From positions 12,247,663 to 12,311,662 of the forward strand of contig CALNVZ010003435.1 in the NCBI GenBank assembly GCA_940671915.1: a DNA stretch of 64,000 nt, written 5' to 3'. Position numbers and translations under genes: made by a program. A model generated the notes under the pieces. That model made no database searches. It worked only from the letters and a program-made list of their open reading frames with translations, and had not been told where the DNA came from. This stretch comes from Paracentrotus lividus. Taxonomy: Eukaryota; Echinodermata; Echinoidea; Camarodonta; Echinidae. Shown one piece after another: positions 37,594-45,395 of this stretch (within the stretch, counting starts at the first letter, position 1; every line of letters begins with the position of its first letter).

Positions 37594-40171
37594 ATAATAA
37601 TAATAATAATAATAACATTACCTTGTGCATTCCTACATTTTTAATCCAAACTTCAAATCCTAATAAATCTAAAATATCCCTTTTGGAATTCTGGCAGATT
37701 TTATCAGACGAAAATAAACATTAATTTTTTAGATTAGTATTGCTGTAATGCAACATACTATTATCATGCAGACTGCATAGAATTCAACATGTTACGTTAG
37801 GCCTACAGATTGTGAAATAATTATTAGACCACTTTCCAACTAAGCTTCCCAAAGGGTTTGCTCTAATAATTATTTCCCAAGCTGTATGTAGGCCTATCCC
37901 AAAGTAAGTCACAGAAGGAGAAATGATGAAATCTTGGATGTTCGGAGTAATTGTCCCTGGAGTTGGTTTCTATGAAAAAGTGGGGAAGGTGGTCTTGAGA
38001 CAAAAGGTCAGGCAGGCATGACCTCTTTTAAGGTCACGACCTGGGCCAGGTTAAGCAGCTGGCAGACCCATTCATTTCTATTCTATAACCACTCCAAGTA
38101 GTGAAAAGAGTGAGTGATTAAATTACACTGGGCATGTGAAAGGAACAGTTGAATTTACCCTTTCTTTGCTTTCTTGTACTGGAATTGAAAGTCCAACAAT
38201 AGAGAATAGAGTTTAGAACTGTTGAAATGAGGCCTACTTTTTATTCAGACCTGTATTGTGGCATACGTTATTCTCAACTAGGTGGGACTACTACCAATAT
38301 GCTACTTAATTTGCTCAATGATTACAGCAAATAAAAAAGGTAGACCTAAAAAAAATTGATTATACGGTAAATATTCCCAATTATCAGTGGAGAGGAGTGC
38401 TGTGTTTTACCCCATTGATTGCAAAATTAAATCACGTTCCTAGCATTATAGGCCCTATATGTTGCATGGAGATTTCACAATATATTGATTTTCCTTGAAA
38501 AACTCTAAATGAAAAGATGCATCACTAAGAGAAAGTTTTATAGTTGATTAGAAACTTCCAAAATATTCAGGCCCATATTTTGATCTTATTTTATCAAATT
38601 CTTATCCAAATGATTTATGTCCATAGGAAAAGGAAAAAGCCTTGAACAAGTCTAGAGACAGAGGCAGGCAGGAATGACCATGAGGGATACAAGCCTCATT
38701 GCACATTGCCATTGGAATTTTAAAAAGGTTGGAGCAAAAAAGATGGAAGAGGGAGAGAGGGAGGGCGAGAGGGAGGGAGAGATTGTGTGAGAAATGATTC
38801 AGATTCAGTATTTCTGTTCATTTTATAAGAAAATACAGCAACATCTGGATTGAGGCTAAAGAGAACTTGGCAGGAATGGATATGAAGATGAGCCTGACCT
38901 TCAGATTGTCAAAACAAGTGGGATAAAAACCTCCATCACAAAAAGATACAAGACGCATTCTGGTACATCAGCACTTGGAATTTTAAAAGGATGCGCACAA
39001 ATTATTGCTGCAACAAATAATGGGAGCTCTAGAGAAAGTGGGAGAGGCTGAGGAAGAGCTGTACATGAAAGATCACAATTTCATATGGAATTGAAAATAT
39101 ACAAATGTACTTCTGGAGAAGTTTAGCGAAAAGAAATGAAAGTGACCTAGATAGGGAGGGAGAGGAAAGGAGCCAGAGAATAAAAGGGGATACATTCTGA
39201 AAAGGGTGTGCAGATTGAAGAGAGAGAGAGAGAGAGAGGAGAGCTCTAGATCAAGAGGTGGAGATGGAGAAAATATAAGATACAAGAAAATAGATGACAA
39301 GGAAAGAGAGAGAGAGAGACTGACTGAGAAAGAGATAATACACAGAGATAATAGAGATGCCAAAATATATTCTCAAACATATTCCCTCTTATGCTATGTC
39401 TTCTGTTGGATTTCCGGTGAGGCATACTAATAGTTTGTGACAAGAGCTGTGCACAAGGGGTCTAATAATAATCGGCCTACTGCTGGGGACGCAGATGGCA
39501 CTGAACGCATGGGAAATGAATGGAACAGCAAATGACGATAGAGAGAAAATGAAAAGAGAAACTGGGGTACTAATCAAGGCATGAAGCCTAAGAGAGACTA
39601 CAAACATAACCAATGACTAGATATTACAGATGCCGATAGTGTTGAATAGTACCACTTAAAATGATCACAAGAGCAGTTGACCTCGATTAACAAACTAAAG
39701 AAGTGCTGACAAAAAGAGTGTTGTTTTGAGAGAAAAATCTAAAATAAATCTTTCTGTTCTTGTCTAATTCACCCGATTTTGTATACCAAAACAAAGTAAA
39801 ATAACTGCAATTTCACAATTCCAAACTTCTTTGAAAATTATGACAACCCCATTCCAAACATTGTTTCTCTAGCTGTGCTTCAGGTGGAAATGGTCTAACT
39901 CACTTTCAAGACTACTCCTAATTTCAGTTTATATTTAAAGCAATTTATTTCACGTCATTGCTTAAACTTGGCTTGTTTCAAGCAAGTAGAAGATTTTCTC
40001 TGACTAATCTAAAAGGATAGTCATTAATTTTCTACTATGTTTCATACCTGTTGAAGACATTGTCACTATTGATGTCCTTCCTGAGCCTGGCCAATGGAGT
40101 GAGGGTTTCCTCAGGTGATGGGCTGTCGATCGCAGAGCTGACCATCCCAATTTCTCCGTCTTCCCCTTCCA
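13315..40171 (-). CDS. PPP4R1: Serine/threonine-protein phosphatase 4 regulatory subunit 1 (whole locus, spliced)
   Basis: Fourteen exons from 40171 to 15306 join in phase on the minus strand and encode about 907 residues; a fifteenth at 13315-13481 gives the C-terminal part. Exon order and content follow vertebrate PPP4R1 (about 950 residues): an N-terminal motif TLTPLARL, then HEAT repeats (VRAELMEQIPHIAML, VRKTSQAALL, KVAPLVGKDITE, VRKACAECFM, VRMAAFQALGPFIS), a long acidic linker, then a second HEAT block (LSMTDP, AKHCAYSLPGV, TLASDMQWKVRRTLAFSI, FNGFLRDLDEVRIGVLKH, NWRFRLELSEQLILL, PNVRLTLARTL). In known animals this protein binds the PP4 catalytic subunit and directs it to substrates; that role is family knowledge, not seen here. 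All mapped introns have GT-AG ends. The N-terminal exon is not established, and the last exon is damaged by indels. The family assignment is very secure. Confidence 0.95.
13674..14540. mobile_element. Inverted-repeat transposon with poly-G arm, copy B
   Basis: The left end TTAACCCTAATCAGGCC and the right end GGCCTGATTAGGGTTAA are inverted copies, flanked by TTAA. Inside the ends a second inverted pair is visible: a G run followed by GTTGAAATCAACCCCC on the left, and GGGGGGTTTGATTCAACGCC on the right. No transposase frame is present, so this is a non-autonomous element, here in the last PPP4R1 intron. The G run at 13691-13769 is probably an inflated form of the right arm's short G/C run. Confidence 0.85.
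15002..15026. other. Assembly gap (25 N)
   Basis: There are 25 N bases within the last PPP4R1 intron. The left flank ends TGTATTCAG and the right flank starts TGAGCGTTCTAG; these are adjacent without a gap in copy A near 4320. The gap sits at the edge of the 99-bp tandem repeat, a common cause of assembly breaks. Confidence 0.97.
15027..15371. repeat. 99-bp tandem repeat carrying exon end, splice donor and intron start
   Basis: Units begin GGGCACACTTACTAATAAG at 15096, 15195 and 15294, exactly 99 bases apart, with a truncated unit at 15027 next to the N gap. On the minus strand each unit holds a 60-base stretch like the end of exon 14 (NVRLTLA and TEYIL), the GTAAGT donor and a 39-base remainder ending in ACTAG. 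Units differ by a few substitutions and by one in-frame CTT triplet. Confidence 0.9.
15306..15466 (-). CDS. PPP4R1: PPP4R1 coding exon 14
   Basis: The exon has 161 bases, acceptor CTTTCTACAG, donor GTAAGT, and runs from phase 2 to phase 1. It encodes FCHLCQRLLQDQSVEPNVFA, then VEFLPSLLQLEEDPIPNVRL and TLARTLTEYILLI. Vertebrates have FAVHLMPHLLTLANDRVPNV and VLLAKTLRQTLLEK. The last 60 or so coding bases, the splice donor and about 40 bases of intron form the unit of the 99-bp tandem repeat that continues to 15027. This is the last exon whose sequence is free of obvious indels. Confidence 0.95.
16161..16276 (-). CDS. PPP4R1: PPP4R1 coding exon 13
   Basis: The exon has 116 bases, acceptor ACCCAACAG, donor GTAAGT, and runs from phase 0 to phase 2. 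It encodes LSVIAKIVMASNSSELRSNF, then VHEIVTHYAQSTRWAYRQA. Similarity to vertebrates is modest (vertebrate ELVENFGRCPKWSGRQAF), but the W and RQAF spacing is kept once exon 14 is joined, and the phases fit exactly. Confidence 0.92.
16813..16933 (-). CDS. PPP4R1: PPP4R1 coding exon 12
   Basis: The exon has 121 bases, acceptor CTTTGCAG, donor GTGAGG, and runs from phase 2 to phase 0. Joined to exon 11 it encodes EQLILLCDLYDPSDVCDNIL, then PIAMTLAGDRVADVRFTSYK and L. Vertebrates have EQLILLLELYSPRDVYDYLR and SVRWISYKLVSEM. It is one HEAT repeat. Confidence 0.95.
17443..17543 (-). CDS. PPP4R1: PPP4R1 coding exon 11
   Basis: The exon has 101 bases, acceptor TTTCTAG, donor GTAAGT, and runs from phase 0 to phase 2. 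It encodes LLQPELRRQYLSRMTDFLTT, then DNQRNWRFRLELS. The vertebrate match is EFLVTDNSRNWRFRAELAEQ. It is too short to be seen as a stand-alone reading frame and was located from the protein gap between its neighbours. Confidence 0.95.
18095..18300 (+). mobile_element. 3' scrap of a non-LTR retrotransposon
   Basis: The plus strand reads RGRPRIGMVSELKEVETYE, then MKWNSQDREEW, in one frame after an apparent frameshift. The pattern GRPR, then a helical stretch, then DRxxWR, is the usual C-terminus of reverse transcriptases of CR1-, jockey- and RTE-like elements. The scrap is short, frameshifted and clearly dead. It sits in the PPP4R1 intron between exons 10 and 11. Confidence 0.5.
18776..18937 (-). 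CDS. PPP4R1: PPP4R1 coding exon 10
   Basis: The exon has 162 bases (54 codons), acceptor GTTATACAG, donor GTGAGT, phase 0. It encodes WKVRRTLAFSIHEMALILGD, then AITSSDLVPIFNGFLRDLDE and VRIGVLKHFADFVK. Vertebrates have WKVRRTLAFSIHELAVILGD and the same DLDEVRIGVLKH motif. Two degenerate copies of part of this exon lie just upstream in the intron (18978-19051 and 19138-19247). Confidence 0.97.
18978..19051 (-). pseudogene. Second, partial decayed copy of PPP4R1 exon 10
   Basis: The minus strand has GGGAAAGTGAGAAGAACCTT, identical to the start of exon 10 over most of 20 bases, then diverges, with a weak match to the AGATC part near 18980. It lies between the real exon and the copy at 19138-19247. 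Confidence 0.5.
19138..19247 (-). pseudogene. Decayed copy of PPP4R1 exon 10
   Basis: The minus strand starts TGGGAGGTGAGAGGAACC and continues CTCTCTATCCATTA, which corresponds to TGGAAAGTGAGAAGAACC and TTCTCTATCCATGA of exon 10. The similarity goes on through ATCACATTTTCAGATC. It contains in-frame stops and has lost the downstream part. It lies about 300 bases upstream of the real exon, in the intron. Confidence 0.6.
20105..20293 (-). CDS. PPP4R1: PPP4R1 coding exon 9
   Basis: The exon has 189 bases (63 codons), acceptor TCACCCAACAG, donor GTAAGA, phase 0. It encodes QDVIPNLLLENYLSMTDPRI, then AQAVDTEIAKHCAYSLPGVT, LTLGRKNWSCLRDIYETLAS and DMQ. This is one of the most conserved parts of the family; vertebrates read QYLSMTDPSRAQTVDTEIAK in the same place. 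It begins the C-terminal HEAT block after the acidic linker. Confidence 0.97.
20294..22712. other. PPP4R1 introns flanking exon 8
   Basis: Outside the exon at 20920-21939 the two introns (20294-20919 and 21940-22712) are AT-rich and show no elements or genes that I can identify. Confidence 0.6.
20920..21939 (-). CDS. PPP4R1: PPP4R1 coding exon 8 (HEAT end plus long acidic linker)
   Basis: This is by far the largest exon: 1020 bases, 340 codons, phase 0 at both ends, acceptor TTCTGTGAAG, donor GTAAGT. It opens with VRMAAFQALGPFISTFADPS, the last helices of the N-terminal HEAT block. The rest is a Ser/Glu/Asp-rich, probably disordered linker with a conserved island, SPEYSSFLYWRQPV; the vertebrate linker has a similar NSFHFWRTPLPE island. 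The exon ends with EDLNEWSDVEPTLMQVSPI. The linker has no Cys, and outside the island it aligns poorly with vertebrates, as expected for disordered sequence. Longer open frames on the plus strand here are shadows. Confidence 0.96.
22713..22871 (-). CDS. PPP4R1: PPP4R1 coding exon 7 (HEAT repeats)
   Basis: The exon has 159 bases (53 codons), acceptor GTTTATAG, donor GTAAGT, phase 0 at both ends. It encodes LPRFEALCEDGVWGVRKACA, then ECFMTVSWATSKPKRERELS and NLFVHLLRDQSRW. Vertebrates have WGVRKACAECFMAVS and LINLISDPSRW equivalents. Its end, SRW, continues directly into VRMAAFQALGPF of the next exon. Confidence 0.97.
23001..23197. mobile_element. MITE-like inverted repeat (GGGGGGTGTTTCACAAAG ends)
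   Basis: The left end GGGGGGTGTTTCACAAAGAG with TTAAGTAGACTTAAAGTCGC is mirrored by GATATTTAAAGTCTACTTAA and CACTTTGTGAAACACCCCCC. The element is about 197 bases, the arms are about 40 bases, and it is non-coding. It lies in the PPP4R1 intron between exons 6 and 7. The rest of that intron (22872-25556) shows nothing else. Confidence 0.85.
25557..25622 (-). CDS. PPP4R1: PPP4R1 coding exon 6 (66 bases)
   Basis: This small exon of 22 codons lies between acceptor CTTCATAG and donor GTAAGT, phase 0 at both ends. It encodes VCAANFGDICSVVGEEATEK plus VL. The vertebrate protein reads VCAANFGDICSVVGQQATEE at this point, so the match is nearly complete. Confidence 0.96.
25691..25898. mobile_element. 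MITE-like inverted repeat (AAAGGTGGYATCTCAY ends)
   Basis: The left end AAAGGTGGCATCTCATATGA and the right end AAGTGAGATACCACCTTT are inverted copies, with GAGACGACGTTACC and GGCAACCTCGTCTC further in. The element is 208 bases. The internal open frame (25600-25866, minus) is a shadow of it. Its ends resemble those of 31388-31560. Confidence 0.8.
26609..26713 (-). CDS. PPP4R1: PPP4R1 coding exon 5 (HEAT repeat)
   Basis: The exon has 105 bases (35 codons), acceptor TGTCTTACAG, donor GTGAGT, phase 0 at both ends. It encodes LMSKVAPLVGKDITE, then NYFLPQFTELCKDSLFHIRK. The vertebrate segment is CKMAPMVGKDITERLILP followed by FHVRK. The long open frame upstream of the acceptor is pyrimidine-rich intron. 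Confidence 0.96.
27541..27616. repeat. Short hairpin repeat
   Basis: AAACCCGTTGACT near 27541 is mirrored by AGTCAATGGGTTAAA near 27602-27616. It is about 75 bases and non-coding. It may be a tiny MITE or its relic. Confidence 0.5.
29234..29255. other. Assembly gap (22 N) before poly-A/(AAG)n
   Basis: There are 22 N bases, followed directly by a poly-A run and (AAG)n to about 29293. It lies in the PPP4R1 intron between exons 4 and 5. The length of the simple repeat is unlikely to be reliable. Confidence 0.97.
30128..30585. mobile_element. MITE-like inverted repeat (TTAAAGGTAGTGTCATC ends)
   Basis: The left end TTAAAGGTAGTGTCATCCTT and the right end AAGATGACACTACCTTTAA are inverted copies. 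The TTAA at each edge may be a target duplication of piggyBac type. The element is 458 bases with no transposase frame. Confidence 0.8.
30972..31062. repeat. Short hairpin repeat (CATACCTGCCAACTCTC)
   Basis: CATACCTGCCAACTCTCTTG is mirrored by GAAAGAGTTGGCAAGTAT about 55 bases on. It is 91 bases and could be a minimal MITE. The GCCAAC ends recall the element at 40742-41141. Confidence 0.6.
31158..31304 (-). CDS. PPP4R1: PPP4R1 coding exon 4 (HEAT repeat)
   Basis: The exon has 147 bases (49 codons), acceptor TTCTTGTAG, donor GTAAGT, phase 0 at both ends. It encodes VRKTSQAALLVLLEQELV, then DMEDQVCPVIVQLSSQDS and DDYRTEAVA. Vertebrate PPP4R1 has VRKTSQAALLALLEQEL and KTEAVA here. It contains two half HEAT repeats and no stop codon. 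Confidence 0.96.
31388..31560. mobile_element. MITE-like inverted repeat (GTGGTATCTCAC ends)
   Basis: The left end AGAGTGGTATCTCACTTCGC and the right end GCGACGTGAGATACCACCCT are inverted copies. The inner pair CGGAGAC / GTCTCC and a CpG-rich core follow. The element is about 173 bases and is related by its ends to 25691-25898. It lies just upstream of PPP4R1 exon 4. Confidence 0.8.
32736..33503. mobile_element. Inverted-repeat element with TACTGTA ends and TTCGCG-rich arms
   Basis: The left end TACTGTATTCGTGG, with repeated TATTAATWTTCGCGG, is mirrored by GGCGCGAAAATAACGTTTAC and AGTA. The inner pair GTGCAAATTTAAAAAC / GCGCAAATTTAAGAACC is also inverted. It is 768 bases, with no coding frame longer than about 66 codons. 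It belongs by its ends with 48123-48325. Confidence 0.7.
34369..34511 (-). CDS. PPP4R1: PPP4R1 coding exon 3 (HEAT repeat)
   Basis: The exon has 143 bases, acceptor ATTCTGCAG, donor GTATGT, and runs from phase 1 to phase 0. It encodes EPMVRAELMEQIPHIAML, CHEHQHLFPTT and YILPTVVRYLTDTNNQ. The pattern of a helix ending in an acidic residue, then PxVRAE and paired helices, is a typical HEAT repeat. It matches vertebrate EPTVRAELMEQVPHIA and LPIVVRYLADQNNQ. The open frame continues beyond both splice sites, but the flanks lose all similarity. Confidence 0.96.
35754..35860 (-). CDS. PPP4R1: PPP4R1 coding exon 2
   Basis: The exon has 107 bases, acceptor TTTTTGTAG, donor GTTAGT, and runs from phase 2 to phase 1. 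Joined to the preceding exon it encodes RQMVARGLLDTLRTVC, then DSEEDREAGLEAMSHLSEDI. The vertebrate counterpart is QMVARSLLDTLREVCDD followed by the first HEAT helix pair. This exon was too short to stand out as an open reading frame and was found by searching for the missing protein segment between 40048 and 34511. Confidence 0.93.
37530..37614. repeat. C-run, poly-A and (TAA)n microsatellite
   Basis: About ten C are followed by some 50 A and then about eight ATA/TAA units. It is a simple repeat whose true length is doubtful. Confidence 0.9.
37798..37896. mobile_element. MITE-like inverted repeat (TAGGCCTACAG ends)
   Basis: TAGGCCTACAGATTGTGAAA and TAATTATTAGA on the left are mirrored by TCTAATAATTATTTCCCAAG and CTGTATGTAGGCCTA on the right. 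It is 99 bases. Confidence 0.75.
40048..40171 (-). CDS. PPP4R1: PPP4R1 coding exon 1 of those mapped (N-terminal region)
   Basis: The exon has 124 bases, enters in phase 1 after an acceptor CTCTACAG and leaves in phase 2 before donor GTATGA. It encodes EGEDGEIGMVSSAIDS followed by PSPEETLTPLARLRKD and NSDNVFNR. The vertebrate protein has DEMLTPLGRLDKYA and ENIFNR at the same place, about 30-60 residues from its start. The acidic start suggests that a short upstream exon supplies the initiator Met. The reading frame stays open upstream of the acceptor, but those residues look like translated intron. Confidence 0.9.
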
Positions 40172-40741
40172 CTGTAGAGATAAAACAAGAAAGATTGTGG
40201 TCAATTAAATTGTCATTAGAAAGATAATCAGCATTAAGAAACATTGACAGGTTTAAAAGTTTGCGAGCATTGGGAATCAAGACCAGAAACTGGGAAATAA
40301 AGCTGAAAAATCTGAGTATAATATTTAAAAAAAAAGACACCAAATACGAATTTGGAGGTTCCCATGTCAAACAGAAGTTTGAGTGAAGCCAAGCCTTACA
40401 ATTGTTCTGAAGACAACAATGTCAACCTCAAGGCTTTCTTAATAGAAAACATCAACTCCACCTTTAACTACCAAGCATGCAAGGCTTAAGATGAAAATTC
40501 ACCTTCATTTTATTACTGAACTTCATGCTCCAGAGAAGTCTTCACAGATTTCTGAGTCATACATTGTGAATGACATTGACAAACGATAGAAGAAAAGAGA
40601 TATCAAGCATTGTAATGAACAATGGTGCAAACCGTAATTGGCGGCCTACCCTCAAGAGGGCTCTACTCACTCAATAAGCACAAAACATACAAGCTCCTAC
40701 CATTCCTCATTCATTCATTCATTCATTTCAGTTACCATTCA

Positions 40742-41141
40742 CAGTACTGCCAACCTAAAATCGTATTTTTGTCTTTTTCATTCGGATAAGGGGTACCAAA
40801 CTCATTAAATGTCAATAATTATTCAGATCATAAAAATGTCAATCCCCATCCACCTGTCGACCTGAAAACCTTTTATTATTCAATTATTTTCAATAGAAAA
40901 CAAGGTAAATATGCCAAACATTTTGACAAGTGTGTCATCCCTGCACCAAAGGCATTCGTTCTGGTAAATGAGGGACATAGACATTTCATTGAACAATTAA
41001 ATGTTTTCTATGAAGACAGGTGCGATGTAGTATGGCATGATGGTGATGTGCATTCATAGACATCTATAGATCTTAGTACCCCCTTAAGAAGCGAAAGAGG
41101 ATAGAAAAAGTACGGAATACGATTTTTTGTTGGCAGGTCTG
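40742..41141. mobile_element. Inverted-repeat element (CAGTACTGCCAAC ends)
   Basis: CAGTACTGCCAACCTAAAAT with CGTATTTTTG is mirrored by TACGGAATACGATTTTTTGT and TGGCAGGTCTG. It is about 400 bases and non-coding, just upstream of the first mapped PPP4R1 exon. Confidence 0.65.
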
Positions 41142-41733
41142 CATTCATTCATTCTCCTCTCCACTACATGGTTCATGTACATTACATTTTTAATGCAAAC
41201 ATGATTTGATGGACTGTCAAATAAACTGAGGTTGTATCAAGAATGCATTCCTAAGCTGTGGCTGTTGGTGAAAAGTAACAAATTTGCTGGGCAGAATAAT
41301 TTCAAAACTCTTTTAATATTGTGGCTTTTTTAAAATCACCATGGCTGTCACAAAGCCTATGGCACAGAAAATACCAATTTGAAGCTAAAATAATATTGTA
41401 ATTATTATGTAATATGAATTACAATGTGGAATTTTTGTCTATAGTAAAACATGTAGTAGTATGCTTTTATTAGACAATCTGCAACCAACCAAACACAAGC
41501 TTATCTGCCATAAAATTAGAATACACTATCCAGATTCAGCTGGGATAATATTACGAGGCACACAAGATGCTTTGAGACACCCCTCCCTTCTGTCCTGGAT
41601 CGTGAACCACCCTGACACTATGAAGTGTGATGTATCAAGCACTGGTCCAACTGGTTCACTTCCAATTTCATTAGAGTTTATGATGCCCTCATCAGCAAGG
41701 GGTATAATTAGAGACGGGTTGATAGACACAGGT

Positions 41734-42044
41734 GCATTGGTGTTAGCAGTTCTTGATTAAATTCTGGTGGAAAGGTTTTGTAGCGATGGTGTGAAGCTCA
41801 AAAATGAGTCTGATGTACACATGCATGGGAAGGTGGCCATAAATTGGTCTCATGAAGAGGGAGGAGAAGGGAGAGAAAGGCCCCCTAAAATAAAATAATG
41901 AGGTTATAGGTCATTTTGCATTGGTATTACCCGTTCTTAATTAAATTCTGGTGGTAAGGTTCTGTAGGGACGATGTGAAGCTCGAAGATGAGATGTAGGC
42001 TCTACACATGCATGGGAAGATGGCCATACAGTCAAAATCGGTCT
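41734..42044. repeat. Two direct repeat units of about 120 bp
   Basis: The unit at 41734-41850 (GCATTGGTGTTAGCAGTTCT, then GATTAAATTCTGGTGG and ACACATGCATGGGAAG) recurs at 41919-42044 with about 80-85% identity by eye. The spacing is about 185 bases. Confidence 0.75.
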
Positions 42045-44440
42045 AAAGAATTGGGGGGGGGGGTCAATTAAAAATTAATTACATAAAAAACTGAATTAAA
42101 ACGAAGAGGGGAAGCCACCCTTTGCAAAAGGTCAAGGTTAGTTTATTAATCTATTGTGTAATGGATCTTTCTTGTAATCATATGGTACATTGAACCTATC
42201 TTCTTTTTCTCTTTACTCATTATTATCAATTCTAAATGTTATTGTTGTTCAGTTTTAATTATCTTTACAGGCTCTTCAGTAAATCTATACAATTTAAAGA
42301 CTTGAATCATCAAAGAATAAAAGATCATGCATACGAATAATAATGTTAAAAATAATCTGTAAGCTTTATTAGAGCTTTTGATTTACAAAGAAAATCAGAA
42401 GAAATTAATGATGCTTCTTTGTCAAAGCAATCAAGTAAACTCCAACATCACAATGAAGATTTTATAAATATAATGAAACAAGGCTATGGAACATTAACCC
42501 TAGTGGCTCCCAATTGTCTCACACAGTACAAGACAAAAGGCTTTGCATGGGAAAGACGACTCCACCATGAGATAGTTGACGACTAGAAGATGAGACAAAA
42601 CAAAACAACATACAGAGAGGAGGGTAAGATAACAAACAATGGTTGCTCATAAAATGATAATATTGAGAGGATCAGATTATTATTATGCATGAATCATTGT
42701 CGTTGCAGATGTGTTTAGATTAAAATGGGGAGTGGTGCCACCATGATGATTATCCATTTGCCTTTCGATATTTGACCATCTTTTACTGTACCTGTTCATC
42801 TAAAAAGAGTGACAAAAGGGATACCAGTAACTAATGAAATAGGTTGGGCAACATATATCTTTACTACTAGTCTCATAGCAAGCAGCAGAATATAAGAGGA
42901 ATTAATATTCAATCAAGTCTTGAATGGAGACAAGGTTAGAAAGCAAGTTTCACTTTTTAGAATGACCCCTGGTTGACCTTTACATCCCTAACCGTGGGAA
43001 CGAGGGCACAAGAATGCGACCCCAGTGAATGTACAATGTAGGCATTTCAGCACTCTACTATAAATGGAACGTTCTAGTTAGAATTCACAAATGTAGCCAT
43101 AAATGTATTCTTTTATATCAATGTCACTTGAAAGTGTAATTTCAATCTTACAATTTTTTTCCACTAGTTTGCATTGAAGTAAATTTTAAGACACATGCTG
43201 ACATTTTCCTCGCTGTGATGATGTTGCATGTCTATATCATGTGCATGGGAGAGCAATTGGTTTTGAATAAAGATTTGACATTTGCTCTGTCATCACCAAA
43301 TCAAATCCCACTCTCTGGATGTACTATGCAGGACATCGTGCCTACCAGTGGTCGAGTTACCCAAGAAATCGTCTCGAGATTTTCTGAACAAATACCCAAA
43401 TAGAGAAGAGATGAAGAGACGATGGCAGAGCATCATCTTTGTTTGACTGACTCACTAACTTGTAGGAAATGGAAGATTGTCCGCTCATGAGGGGATTCTG
43501 TTCTCTTTGATTAAAACATCTGGTCAAATATTGAAGTTGCTATTTGATATGTGGTGTCCTGATTGAGAAATCAGCAAGGCATTTCAAATTGAACACGTTA
43601 GGCCTATCTCTTAAAAAAAAAAAAGTAGTTCTGAGACTGTCAGACTTGCTCCATATCAGTTATGTACCACGTAGAGGAGTGTCCAATCTCAAATCTGTCA
43701 TTCACACTGCTAAAATTGCAATAGTACACTATTCAATCAAAATTTTGGGACATAATTAAGATTACAAAGTACTTTAACCCCATGATGAAAAATCTAATAT
43801 AATTTCCCCTGCACTACTGTTCCTGAATTCAGAATGCACTACCTTATCAAAATAAAAATTCTTTTAAATATGTTGCTTTTAAAAAAAATAAACAGAGACT
43901 ACATTCACCCTACCTCCATAATGAGAATAATATAACAAAACATACAATGTGCTGAATTATAGTTTGATTGAATTTGAACAGGTATTTTTTTGTTTAAACT
44001 TCAATTCAAGCACATGGTGTGCAGAACAAACAAAGCATGCATCAGATTCAGAACCAATACCCACTTGCATTCCTTTGTTATATGACAGTGTCCATTCATG
44101 CTAATCTGCATTGTGCATTCTCTATCAGCGCTGTTCTATTGACATATTCAAGCATGGCTCAGCTTTCATTGCTTTATACATGAGTACAGTTAGTCTATTT
44201 GTCATGATCTTGAACAAAAAGCTGTCAAGAACATCTTTGCCAAGAACATGTATCATTCGAAATAAGAGCATTCAAATGAGCGACAGCAAAATCATTGGTA
44301 AGGATTAGTATCATTTAATCTGGAGACATTGACAGTAAAATTTCAGATTCACATTGAATATATCTAAAGTAAAACAATGCAGGCAAAATGTTATATTATT
44401 CCATGTTAAAACCGACAAAAGCATAAAGAATGAAATATTG
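42045..44440. other. AT-rich stretch without recognised features
   Basis: I see a short G run near 42054 and nothing else: no coding pattern, no clear inverted repeat. Confidence 0.5.
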
Positions 44441-45395
44441 GGGTCATCCCATTAGACCGACACCCACGAGACCGACGGCCCATTAGTCCGACACTAGACA
44501 AAAAATGTTTATTTGACCGACGCTAGCAAATACCTACCCACTAGACCGACACTAGATCAAACAGGTGCACGATACCGACACTCATGATATGACCAACGAG
44601 ACCGACATCACAATAAATTGACACACGACACCGACAGTAGAGCAATACAGCAACGAGACCGACATTACATGAAGTAGACCCACGAGTCCGAAATTGCGTC
44701 ATGGCGCGTTGTATTTAACAGCGCCACCTTGGACCATATATAGACAAGTATTAGTACAGGATGTCCAAAAAAAAAATAATTCGGGATATACGAATCGCGT
44801 GGACGAAACAGGCGCATAACCAGGGGTATCTTGGGGAACGAGGCCATGCCCCCCCCCCTTCTATCGGGTAGGCAAAAGGAACGTCTAAAAGGCGAAAGAA
44901 AAGGGGTGAAAGAGAAGGGAGGGAGGAAACGAGGGGAAGTAATTAAAGACCCAAAAAGGGTTTGAAGGGCAACAGAGAGATAATGAAATGAAATGTAAAC
45001 GACTACTTTTTTTTTTTTTTTTTTTCATTTTTTTTTGTGGACATCCTGTACTAATACTTGTCTATATTAGGTCACAAGGTGGCGCTGTTAAATATAACGC
45101 GCCATGACGCAATTTCGGACTCGGGTCTACTTCATGTAATGTCGGTCTCGTGGCTGTATTGCTCTACTGTCGGTGTCGTGTGTCATATTATTGTGATGTC
45201 GGTCTCGTGGTCATATCATGTAGTGCGGTATCGTGCACCTGTTTGATTCTAGTGTCGGTCTAGTGGCTGTCGGTCTCGTGGGCCTAAATTGTTACAGTCG
45301 TTCTCGTTTGCCTATTTTACTTACTGTCGGACTCGTGGGTCGTCGGTCTCGTGCAACCGTTCGGTCTCGTAGGTGTCGGTCTTTGTGGGCTGTAC
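44441..45395. mobile_element. Large foldback element with GACCGAC-bearing arms
   Basis: The left arm (about 44451-44770) repeats GAGACCGACA/ACTAGACCGACAC about every 30 bases. The right arm (about 45040-45392) repeats the complement, GTGTCGGTCTCGTGG. The arms also share GCGCCACCTTG / CAAGGTGGCGC and CAAGTATTAGTACAGGATGT / its complement. The centre has poly-A and poly-T runs. No coding frame is present. Sea urchins are known to have foldback (TU) elements with tandemly repeated outer arms; whether this is one is inference. Confidence 0.8.

Larger units (their letters stand above)
35861..40047. other. PPP4R1 intron between mapped exons 1 and 2
   Basis: It holds two CCTTGGGCTAAT units near 36210-36250, a C/A/(TAA)n run at 37530-37614, a small inverted element at 37798-37896, and GA-rich stretches near 38755, 39218-39240 and 39303-39320. 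The open frames across the GA tracts are low-complexity shadows. Confidence 0.6.

Noticed and set aside
41461-41760. 99-codon frame, plus strand
   Set aside because: It overlaps a diverged direct repeat and shows no similarity or splice context.
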